Source: Xanthoparmelia taractica
Lineage: Eukaryota > Ascomycota > Lecanoromycetes > Lecanorales > Parmeliaceae
DNA length: 64,000 nucleotides
NCBI GenBank assembly: GCA_033085395.1
Contig: MU853185.1
Coordinates: 62,001 to 126,000, forward strand
Direction: 5' to 3'
Shown here: positions 10,422-21,320 of the stretch, piece by piece
How positions within the stretch are numbered: position 1 is the stretch's first letter
How the letters are laid out: every line of letters starts with the position of its first letter
Translations under genes and position numbers: made by a program
The notes under the pieces: generated by a model
What the model saw: only the letters and a program-made list of their open reading frames with translations
What the model was told of the DNA's origin: nothing
Databases searched by the model: none

Positions 10422-10490
10422 TCTAAAGAGTTCTTAGATATAAGAGTAAATATCTCTTTAAGTACTTATCTCCTTTTATAGAGAGAATAT

Positions 10491-10515
10491 AAAAAAAAAA
10501 AAAAAAAAAAAAAAA
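10491..10515. repeat. 25-nt A homopolymer
   Basis: An uninterrupted run of 25 A, just right of the foldback. In a RIP block this could be the poly(A) tail of a LINE or SINE inserted on the plus strand, but no LINE body could be read upstream. Confidence 0.7.
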
Positions 10516-10809
10516 GGTCCTCGAGAGATCTTTTTAGACTTAGTGTTACGTAGCGACGACGAGGTCTATTAAACATCGCTACTACGAATTCTCGGCGATA
10601 GCTAGAGTATATATCTAACTTCGAGTATATTGGGAAGTGTATCTAAATAATAATAATAGGGCTAGAGATTAAAAAAAAGTTAATTGAGATTTAGAGTTTT
10701 TAGCTATTCTTTATTATACGAATAAAACTCGATTTTTAATTATACTTCGTTTTTCGTTAATAAATAAAAAAATTCTTAACGAGAGAATCGAGTATTCTTC
10801 TAGATTTAC

Positions 10810-11127
10810 GTCGCTAGCATTACGCTCTTTAATTATACTCCCTACACGTAGCGAATAAACTAGCTAAACCGTATTAGAAATAGATATAGAGTCGACTAAT
10901 TAATAGATCTTAGCATACGAGGCTAATAGATAATAACTTAATAAGTTTAAAAGGAACGATAAGGCGAGTAAGATAAATTCATATCGCCAGTATCACGCTT
11001 TATAATTATACTTTCTATATATAGCGAATAAAGTAGCTAAACTATACTAGAAATATACTTAGAGTCGACTAACTAATAGATCTTAGTATGCGAGACTAAT
11101 AGATAATAACTTAATAAGTCTAGAAGG
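10810..11127. repeat. Tandem direct repeat, 173-bp period, two degraded copies
   Basis: The block beginning CGCTAGCATTACGCT near 10812 recurs 173 bp downstream near 10985. Shared anchors are TAGCTAAAC (10861 and 11034), GAGTCGACTAA, TAATAGATCTTAG and TAATAACTTAATAAG. Differences are mainly C/T and G/A, as RIP would leave. It is likely a subrepeat of a degraded element. Confidence 0.65.
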
Positions 11128-14100
11128 GCCAGAGAGAGAGTATAATATAGAATAAGATATAGTTAAATCTATCTTCTAAAGAATTATAGACTAATTTTTA
11201 ATTAGGTCTAGCGTCTAGCTTATTCGATTAAAGACTTCGTCGTTAGACGATTTATAGTATTCTTTACTTTCTTAGCGAGAGCACTCTATTTAAATCTTAT
11301 ATTCATATATTCTTTTATAGGTTAAGAAATAGACTTATTTAGATAGCGACTAATATTATTTATTCGTAGCTTAATAAATAGAAAGAGGTTCTTTGAAAAT
11401 CGATCGAAGACTATATAGCTCTCGATAGCAAGACTCGTAATATAATATACTCGGGATAAAGTTATATAGATGAGAATAAAGTTAATTCTCTTGATATCTA
11501 GGTTAATTATGACCTTAACTAGAGTAAGATCTTAGCTCTTATAAATAATGATTATAAAGATCAAAGCCAAAGGAATTTGCGTTCGAGTGTATATGCTCTT
11601 ATTTCGATCTTATTGCTACGTTCTAGAGAGTATAGAAACGACATTTCTTTTATTAATAGAAATAGTCGCCTATTCTATATAGTTATCGACCTTAATAAGG
11701 ATTATTGTAAGTATAGTACTGAATAGATCTTAAACGCCGTCCCCTTAGATGATTATATATATCGTAATTATTATTTCGTTGACTAGCCCTTTATTAACGC
11801 ATAGGTTTCATTAAAGCATAATCTTAGCTTCTTCGAATAGTAGTAATTCGTTATCGAGATTATTATATTCGTTCGAGATCGCCTATTTAATATCTTTTTT
11901 AGTATTAATAACCTTAACGTTTATAATCGAACGTTAAAGAAACTTTAGATATAGAAGATTATAGCTATCGATCTCACGATTCGTAGTATATAGACGGAGA
12001 GCGTCGTCGAACGACTCTCACTTCGTAATATTAAGATTATCTTTCGTTTGACGAATAAGCGATAGCTAGCTCGATAGTAAGATAGATCCTTTACGTAGTT
12101 TATTAAGAATATCACAAAATTAAATAGTCTTAGGCGAGGTTCTTTACTAACGCATAACTTATAAAAGAACGATAATCTAATCGATAACTACATATACTTT
12201 AAGGCCGATCTTAATATTTTCTCTCTCGATTGATAAGATATTATATAGAGCATACGCTATAATAGAAGAAAGCTATTTAAAGTTATCGTAAAAGAGAATA
12301 TTTAATTCCTTAAAGAAGTTATCGTAATTATATCTAATCTAACGTAATTAACGATCTATCTAGTGAAGAATCTGAATATCTATTATTAATTTCTCGTTAA
12401 TAATTAATAGTTAATAGTCTCGAAAGTAGTCTTATAGTCGTGATACACGCTTTATATTTAACTCTTAAAATTTCTTCTTTATCGATAGCGAGAGGAGTTA
12501 ATAAAGAATAGATTTATAAATAATATATGCAGCGATCTCGATAGGAGTACCTCTTATAATTAAATTACGTCTTTCTCGTTAGACGACGTGATAAGTTAAA
12601 TAATTAAAAATTATATTAATAATCCTCGACTTTTTAGTATTAGCCATATTATTAATCTATAAAAGAAGCTACTTCTTATAGCCTCGTAGAAAATAATCGA
12701 GCACTCGATCGAAGACGTCTCTCTACTAAGCGTTGAGACTATTAAGATCGCCGACCTCGTTGAGACTAGAAGAAAGTGCCGAGTTATTATTATAAATATT
12801 ATATATCGTCACGATATACTGAATCGTCTCGTTAATATCGATACTAAAACTCCTCTACAATTAGTCGTAATCTAAATTCTTAGGTCGGCGTTTTAGATTA
12901 GTCTCGATTAAGACGATATTATTATCGTAATATAGGTTACGAAGAGTTAGTAATTTCTTGTTCTAATAATTATAATTAATATTCTCGATATTAGATAGAG
13001 TCTCGTTCGAAAAGAGTAAATTAGTAATTAATAAATTACCTAAAGAATTTAAAGAATAGATATGATACTAGCGATAATAATAATAGACTTTCTCTTAGTT
13101 ATAAAAGACTCTATTATTATCGATTATTAGATTAGATTTATTAGTCTTTCGAAAGGAATAATAAAGTATAATCTTCGCTCGATATTATTCTAAGTAGTTC
13201 ATCTGTTGATTCGGGCGAGAATATAGATTAAGGGCCTTCGGATTTCGAGTAAGCCGAAAGGCCCCGCTATATTACTTGTAGACTCGCATTATCTGCAATA
13301 GGCTTTCAGACGAAAGAAAATCGACTCGGGCGTAATATCGTTTAATTTAGGTTTAGTGTAAAATAGCTACTAAATTATCTAAATATAGCCTTCTGCGTTA
13401 GACGTAATTAGGTCGAATATCGAGGTTAGTTATCGCATAAGACCCTCTATATAAGTCGAGGTCTAATAGTAGATAACACACTTTCTAGACTAATCAATTA
13501 CGTTCTAAGATTATTCTATTATATAGCTTCGTAATTTAGGCGAGCATGGAATCGTTATTCGAAAGGTTATATAAAATATTCTTTTTCATATCGACTAATT
13601 TCTCGAACTTTCTCTTCTTCTTAGACGTATATTTAATTAGATAATAAATTACGCTCTTCTTATTAGTATAGAGAGCGAAGTTAATATTCGATAGTTATAC
13701 GAGAATTATAGTGAAGTTATATTTGCTAATTAGTGGGTTATTACGAGTTAATTTAAAGGTTTAAAAGGCGAGATTACTATAATTTCCGATAATAGAAGTA
13801 TCTCGTTTAGGTTATAAGAACACAAATCGATATTTAATCTTCTTAATAATCTTATTTCGCCGATAATAATATTAAGTTATATATTTATAATGCTAAACTC
13901 GATTAAGGAGCTCGACTAACTTATGAAGAGTGTTCTAGCGAGTAATAAAAGAACGACTACACGGATGAATAGCTATAGAAAGTAAATTACCATCGAGATT
14001 GATAGTAGTAACTTTAGCCCCTTAGTAGTGAAGATACTCGATAATCTATTCGACTTTTAGGGCGTCTCTAATTCATAAAAAGCTATAAATATAATCGCTT

Positions 14101-15861
14101 CTTCGTGTCTATTACTTAAATCGATATTAATAATTCGAGATATCGAACTTTTTGCCTAAGACGCGTTTGAATAGAAGACGAAATCGTAGATCTAGATATT
14201 TAGTAACGATGTGAGGATTTTATTGAATAAGATGAAACGTAATATTGTGACGCTCGGTCTCGGTTGCGTTGAAATACTCGTCTTTATTGAGTATATACTA
14301 ATAGAGATTATATTATTAAAAATCAGCAGCGCTTATAATAAAAAAGACGCTAAGGGTTCCTTGATTATATATAAATAACTCGAGTTTAGTGCGTGCTCGC
14401 TATTAGTAGAGATATATATCTTATAAAGTATTAATCTTTCGTATTATAATATTCGAGATCTTGTGATTATTATTAATAACGAGATTACGTAGCTTATCGA
14501 TATTTATATAGCGATAGTCTAGACGTTTTTAGACTTACTTGTTAGACTTTCTCGACTATAATCTTATTATCGTATTAAAGGTCTATTAATAAAAGCGAGG
14601 ATATTATACGAATCTCTTATTACGATATCTTATTAAATATCGAATATAGTCGCGAAATTTGATTTATCTAAGGCGAGGAATATGAAAAGAGATTAAGCCG
14701 CTAAGAAAGAGCGTAGAAAAAGCTATATAAGCGATATTTAAGAATTAATCAAATTCGCTAATTAATTCACGATTTAAAGAGATCGAAGTAAAGATTACTT
14801 TATGTGACGATAGCGATAGTGAATAAGTTATTAAATTAAGCTAATTCTAGAGTATTTGAAGCTTAAAAGCGTCTGATATCTAATTTGATACGTATGATTC
14901 TTTAAGATAAATAGTCGGGTTATCGATATAATTTAGAAAGAAGTGAGAAAACGGGCTATTTTAATATTAAACGAAGATTCTTCGAGGGCTCTTCGAGGGC
15001 TCTCTAAGGGCTTTTATCGAAGAAATAGTTTTTATAGATACAATTAACTAATAAGATAAAGAGAAAGGGAGAAAAGCGAAGATCGTTTTGTGCATATATC
15101 TATATTTAAATATTCGTTTTTAGAGGCTAGATCTTCTTAATTCTCCACACTCTTATTCTTATTCTCCTTATTATTATCTAATATAGTAGATATATTATTA
15201 ATAATAAAGTTATTATTCAATAGTAGAGTTAGTCGTTTTTAATCGATTTGAATTAATTAGTAGTTGAGATAATATCTAATTAAGTAGATTAGCTAGGTCT
15301 CTATATAACGACGACGCACACGAAATCTTCGCTAAATTTCACGGCTAGGTTTATTATTAAGTCGATTTAACGAGGTGGGCTTAATAATTAATATCTGCAG
15401 TTCCTAGGAAAGAGAGAAAAGTCTATGGGCGAGCTTTAAAACGTTTTATATTTAGCTAATCACGTGACCTTTATATTTGAATTAATAGCCCTTAACTCGT
15501 AATATTTTTATCTATATATGGGTCCTAGCGATTAGTATTTCTTTCGCTATGGTTAGATCTAATAAATTAGATAAAATAGATCTAGGATTTATCTTATTTG
15601 CGGCGAAGTAGATGAAAGATTCTTGAGACTTATTATTTCGATAACTAGCGTAAATATTCTTAAAATTAACGTATTGTAGCTTTATATTAAAGCCGATCTC
15701 GTTATAAGTATTATATATCTCTCTTTGTAACTTAGTTAACTTAGTATAAAAATCGGCGATAAGATCTTAGTTCTTCGCGAAGTAAGTAGATTATATTAAC
15801 TCGTAATTTCGAACGCGAGATTATAGTATATCTAACGAGATCTCGTTCTTAACTAATAATA

Positions 15862-15947
15862 GCGAAGTAGGTGAAGTAGATAGAATAGGTGAAATAGCGA
15901 AAGTAGGTGAAATAACTGGATTATCTGGGATAGCTAAAGTAGGTGAT
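15862..15947. repeat. Short imperfect minisatellite
   Basis: The motif (G/A)TAGGTGAA recurs at about 15867, 15887, 15903 and 15938 (the last as GTAGGTGAT), with variable spacers. It could be the remnant of a repetitive coding segment. No intact frame surrounds it. Confidence 0.5.
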
Positions 15948-16990
15948 CGTCGAATATGACGCTTTTTAACCTAATTAAGATCGTAGTAGCGATTATATCG
16001 CGATTGTTTCCTTTTATTGCGAACGTGATTATAATATATAATTCTATACTATTCGTTATTACATTATCGCGTCTCGTATAGATATATAATATATATAGGA
16101 CTTGGGTATAATATTACGCTATTTAGTGACTCGAAAGCATCGTATTCTTTATAGACAAATTGAGTTTACTTAGAACTTAATATAGACGTTAGAGAAGTAG
16201 GAGGAGTCGCTTTAAGACGCTTAGCTCGTATTACTTTACGATTGTAATAATTCTTTAGATCTCTACGTACGCGTAATTAATGCTATTTAGAGATCTCTTT
16301 CTTTCTAAGATATCGTATATTTTTTATCTATTTTATTAACTTTCTAAACGACTTTTTAATCGACTTAAAGTTCTTAATCTTCTTCTACTTAGACTTATAA
16401 TACGTAGATTCGAGAGAAGAATTAAAACGCGTTAAAGTAGCGATATTAAGGTCTATTTTAGCGAGCGCCTTTCGCTTTCGAGGGCGATTTAAAGGTGAGT
16501 ATAAGATAGCGAACGTGGACGTAGGAGTGCTTTAAGAGAATATCTACTATAGTATACTAAATAGACGAGACTTAATCTAATTATTTATATTGAAGTTAGG
16601 GATAGTAAAGATCGATTAATAGAAAGAGATTATAGTAGTGATTTAATTAAATTTAGAAGAATTAAATATATCTATATAGTCTTAATCGCTGAAAGTTAAA
16701 GATTAATCGAAAGATTAAAGAGTAGTTAATATGCTTATTTTTAATATTTATTAAGAATTATCGAGTTAAATAACGCGTTTGTAGCATTATTTAAAAGCGT
16801 ATTAATAGCTCTAAACTTCTATTAATCTATTTTATTATTATATAATTTGTGATATTAGAGAAATGAAAGTGTAGTGTTATAGAACTTTTGAGGTTTAGAT
16901 CTCAGCCTTATGATGCTTTCTATTTAGAACGTTTCGTCTTTTAAACACTATAAGTAATGCTTTAGCGCAAATTTGATGAATTAAGCAGTG

Positions 16991-17866
16991 TTTTAGCGTC
17001 AAATTTCTGGAATCCGATGATCTGATTGGTCTAGAAAAAATAAGGTTAAATCCTCACTTTTCGTAATCCCTGCACAAAACACTTTTCCAACAGTAAGAAA
17101 GCAAGCTTTCCAACTAAGGAGAAACGATAGGTCTCAGAATGACCATACAACAGAGCACCGTTTTTAGGAAATTACAGAGACGTCCGCTATGTGCAAGCAA
17201 TGCGTTTTGCAAGTTGCTGTTCAACTGGTGAGCTGGTGTCGGATGGGTAGGGAGATAATGACCATCAGGATGCGGAGCAGAAGAAGTGTAGAACCAACTC
17301 AGAGCCAGAATATACGAAGGAAGATGCCACCACTGTTCCGAAGAGCATCGTAGGTCATTGATCAGTCGACGATGCCGCATCTCCAACTTCTAGGAAACGA
17401 AAGTCCTGGATTTTCAACCGGCCGCGTGCACATCTACGAGGCAGGAAGAATACAAGAACATTATTACACGATCATTGTTCCAATGGCATCCCAGTTTTGC
17501 AAGTGAAGCCATCCTGCCTGAGTCACCGGTTTGCGTGCACAAGCCTATCGCTCTGAAATATTGTCCCCATTGGTCGTTCTGAATAAGGTATCGCAGAATT
17601 CAGAACAAGGCTAACCATGGTTGGATTAGCGGCTTTACCTAACGGCGCTACCAAAAATTGTCACCTCGCCGAGCTCACTCTGCTCCTACCAAAACTGTTG
17701 AATATTGGTTTCACAAACAAACTCTCCTCTCATACCCACACAATCCCTGCGATCATCTAGTTGTAAACTTTCCACCTTCCTGGCTTCCCTACTCGCGACA
17801 ACATCATCGCCACAATCCCGCACTGCTCTCCGCAACTTCATCCCCTACACCTAATACAAGATCTTG
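16991..17866. other. Transition from the RIP block to the upstream region of the DUF2433 gene
   Basis: Composition returns to normal between about 16.86 and 17.1 kb. A 90-codon minus-strand ORF (17114-17386) and a 69-codon plus-strand ORF (17658-17867) show no recognisable motif. The latter ends on the DUF2433 start codon and is likely 5' leader. Confidence 0.4.
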
Positions 17867-20429
17867 ATGGCTTCAGTGAGTTTTCCACCTTCACCTACCA
17901 CCGATGCTTCATGCTCGGTAAGGATTACGCAAGTATGGACTGCTGACTATGATATTAGCCACGCCCATACTACAACCAAGGTCATCTTCCTAATGGTGCG
18001 AACACTGCGGCGAACATGAGCTCGGCAGGTGGCCAAGGATCCAATTTTCTCCCAAACAACGGCCGCATTGTACAAAGTGGAGGAGTCCGCATCTTGTGCG
18101 TTGCTGATGTTCGAGGTACTCCTCAGTTTCTCCTCGCACACAAGCGAGCTCCTTCGATCTGACCTCAACCAGGAAACCTAAAGTCATTGAACGACCTGGC
18201 CCAGCAAGCAAAAGCAAATTATATCATCCACACTGGGGATTTTGGCTTTTACGACGAAGAGTCACTGCAGCGTATTGCTGATAAGTATGGCTTTCCGCCC
18301 GCAGTCCATGCTCGGGCACGCGACTGACTGGTTTACTTAGGACCCTTAAGCATGTCGCTCAATACTCACCCTTACTTTCCGACAACACAAAGCGTGTAAT
18401 ACAGGCTTCTCAGCCTCAGAACTACGATGTCAAACAACGCTTTTCTCCTCATGAGCTTCAGCTCTCCGAGCTATCCATGTTCATCGACAAGAAGCTAAAA
18501 TTGGATGTTCCCGTCTACACCGTATGGGGTGCTTGCGAAGATGTCCGTGTGTTGGAAAAGTTTAGATCCGGAGAGTACAAAGTGGACAATTTGCACATTA
18601 TCGACGAAGCAAATTCAAGACTTCTGGAAGTCGGCGGAGTAAAGCTGCGACTTCTTGGGCTGGGTGGCGCTGTGGTCATGCATAAGCTGTTTGACAATGG
18701 GGAGGGCCGTACGACAATTGCCGGTGGGCAAGGTACCATGTGGACTACGCTGCTGCAAATGGGAGAGTTGGTGGATACGGCGAACCGTGTCTATGACCCC
18801 ACAGAGACAAGAGTCTTCGTTACGCACGCTTCGCCAGCGCGGGAGGGCCTGTTGAACCAGCTCTCCGTCACCTTAAAAGCCGACTTCTCCTTATCTGCTG
18901 GGCTTCATTTTCGGTACGGGAGCTCGTATAACGAGTTCAGCGTCAATCCCACTCTGGACCACTACCGAGGGAAGCTTGCTGCATCGAAAGCCTCTTTTAA
19001 CGATGTTTGGGAGACAGTCAAGGGCGAGGTAGAGCCGGCTGTCTCACAGAATGAGGCCCAAAAACAGCTACTCGATAATGCGCTAGACATCGTCACAAAG
19101 ATGCCCACAGTGGCGAATGGAGGTAACCCATTCAGCCAAGCTTTACCTGGGCAGGGTACAGGTGGTCAGGTAGATGAGAGTGCTTTTAAGAATATGTGGA
19201 ACTTTAACCTGGCTGACGCAGCGTTCGGATATCTGGTTTTGGAAATCGAGGCCGGAAGAATCGGAACGGAAATGAGGGCACAAGGTTTCAACTTTGCACA
19301 TCGTGGTAGCGGCGGACCAAAGCAGGGTGTCACACAAACTATTCAATCACCCGCTCAAGTTGGATCGGCTAATGCCGTCATGCAAGGCATGGGCCCACCC
19401 AGCAATCGTGCTCCCATCGCGCCATCGTCCCAATCTAGCCAGCAATTCAGCCAAGCCCAACAGCCTGGTCAGCAACCCAGAAGTCAACAGCCACCCACGC
19501 AGCCGAAGCCCGTCCCTGCTCAACAACAACCGCAACAACAGCAACAAAATAGGCCCCCGCAGAGCCAAGCTCGTCCTCCACCAGCCCAGGCAGCGCCGGC
19601 CCAAAACCAAGTGAAGCCAGCTACACCCCAACCTACGACTACCACGGCCAACGCTGCTCCATCTGCTGCTCCAAGCGCAGAGAAGCAAGCCCCACCATCG
19701 CAGCCTTCCACACAGGCAACGGAACAGGTCAATGGCGCAACACCGGGCTGGAATAGCACATCCGCCGATCTCCCTTCTACGAGCACGCCATCTACCAAAC
19801 CTGCCAATAAGCCAGCTTCGCCTGCCGTTGAGAAGAAGCCAAGCACAGGTTTATTCATCCACAACATGGAGAGCGAGCAAGCCGTCCGCGATATCTTCTC
19901 CGATGAGGACAAATCTAGGATTACAAAGATTGAAAACTATGGCAAGACGAATCACGTAGTCCATTTTGCGAATCACGAAGATGCACTCGCAGCATTGAAC
20001 CGTCAGCCGGCAGAATACAAGCTGAAGAACGCTCCGCAAGCACAGCCAGGCCAACCGCGGAAGCCTAACATCAAATGGTACGATGACCGAGGACCAAAGC
20101 CCAAGTTCCGAGAAGGCCAGGGTGGCCAAGGAGCAGGTACCTGGCAGGGAAGCAACCGGTCAGCGTCTGGATCAGGTCCTAGACCTGGATACCAGAGCGA
20201 TCGCAATGCTAGTGATAGCGAAGGTGGCCGAGGCCGTGGAGGCTTCCAAGGCCGTGGTCGTGGCCGAGGGAACGAGCGAGGCGGTAGAGGGGGCCGTGGC
20301 GGACGAGGTGGGGGAAACAACAAGTCAGGTGGAGATGAGAACGCAACGCCAGCAGCACCGGCCGCTCAAGACTCAAAGCCCGCATCAACACCAGCGCCTG
20401 GGCCTGCAGCCTCCGGCAGTGCGTCTTGA
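17867..20429 (+). CDS. DUF2433 protein: metallophosphoesterase-fold domain plus RRM-like and RGG tail
   Basis: Four exons, 17867-17875, 17959-18115, 18173-18284 and 18341-20429, join in phase to 788 residues. The first intron has a GTGAGT donor; an alternative GTAAGG donor at 17918 would add 14 residues. The N-terminal half follows the calcineurin-like phosphoesterase pattern, but with the metal motifs altered: ADVRG (51-56) for DxH, GDFGFYD (77-83) for GDxxD, GACED (156-160) for GNHD/E, and THASP (254-258). It may therefore be a divergent or non-catalytic phosphoesterase. A Gln/Pro/Ala-rich linker follows (about 350-590). Next comes a short RRM-like segment starting GLFIHNMESEQAVRDIF (about 595), then an RGG-rich tail (about 719-756), typical of RNA binding. 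The domain is fungal and its function is unknown to me; an RNA-linked role is inference. Confidence 0.88.
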
Positions 20430-21320
20430 TTGTTCTCTGTTTTGGGAATTTTATTTTCCAGCAGACTCTGGCGCGCAAACGATCAGTTTTCCTTCGGGAA
20501 AGACACAGCGCACCGGATCGGAACATGGTTTCGATATTTTACAATGACAACTACTTGACTAGCGGCCTTTAGAATTAGACATGTGTCGAGCAGGAGAGGC
20601 AGCTGAGGATAGAAGGCAGAGGCGTTGTGCAGGACCTTTACTGGTTCATTTCATTCATGCAGGCCCTTCCAAAGGTCTTCTGAGCGAATGGGCCAATGAG
20701 CATGATTAGCATTCATGTATCATGTTGATTAGCAATGTAGTCTAGCTTCCAAAAAGTAATCGCTGTACCCGATAGCACATCCAGTGACCTGTTGACCGAA
20801 AGAAATACCTTAAGGCTTCACAACCTGAGGCAAAGTACCTGTACGAGGTACCGTTACCTTACCTCAGTCAATTTCCAAGGGCTTTCCCCGGGTTCGGCTA
20901 ACATGTGAGCCTAACCGGTACTGGCCTAGCTGTCGATCTTCCGCTGCTGATGTGCCCAGCCACTCCAGCCTCATGATGTTATTGTATGAAGTGGCTCCAG
21001 TCGTGAGGTTTGCCTGCTCAGAATCAACACCTTAGACTTCGCTTCCTACTCCGTCTCCCTTTCATAAATTTCTTACAAATTAACGGATTCCTCTTCATCT
21101 TGATATTTACCAACTGCATATACTTACGGAAGATTTCGTGCTACTAGGTCCAGGAACACTACATCCGCGCATCCACTGCTGCCTGCCATCCATTCTCTAC
21201 CCACCTCTTCCCGCACTTCCAGAAATCTTCCAACGTATCATCTCAGCAGCCCTCTTTATACTAAAACCCCTTATTGGCGTCACTACACCTACAAGGGCCA
21301 AGTGCCCTGTTACCGCGATA
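20430..21320. other. Intergenic: DUF2433 3' flank and NCR1 promoter/leader
   Basis: About 890 bp between two plus-strand genes. The frame of NCR1 is open upstream to 21138, but that extension (rich in Pro, Leu and Ile) precedes the ATG that begins a proper signal peptide, so I treat it as leader. No other gene is seen. Confidence 0.5.

Larger units (their letters stand above)
8950..16990. repeat. RIP-degraded transposon graveyard (AT-rich block)
   Basis: About 8 kb of AT-rich DNA with no ORF of 60 codons in any of six frames, flanked by ordinary gene-bearing sequence. CpA and TpG are nearly absent while TpA and CpG are common: lines 9601-9660 and 12301-12360 contain no CpA and no TpG at all. 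Loss of CpA and TpG with gain of TpA, but without CpG loss, is the signature of fungal repeat-induced point mutation rather than CpG deamination. RIP acts on duplicated DNA, so the block presumably descends from one or more transposable elements. I could not recover a convincing reverse transcriptase or transposase by eye, so the family stays unknown. Local repeats are listed separately. Confidence 0.85.

Noticed and set aside
19347..20526. Several long minus-strand ORFs (for example 19520-19912, 20003-20323)
   Set aside because: They are antisense shadows of the Gln/Pro/Gly-rich coding part of the DUF2433 gene.
21138..21320. Upstream ATG of NCR1 giving a 61-residue longer N-terminus
   Set aside because: The internal ATG at 21321 is followed by a proper signal peptide, as in other NPC1 proteins. 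The extension looks like a translated leader.
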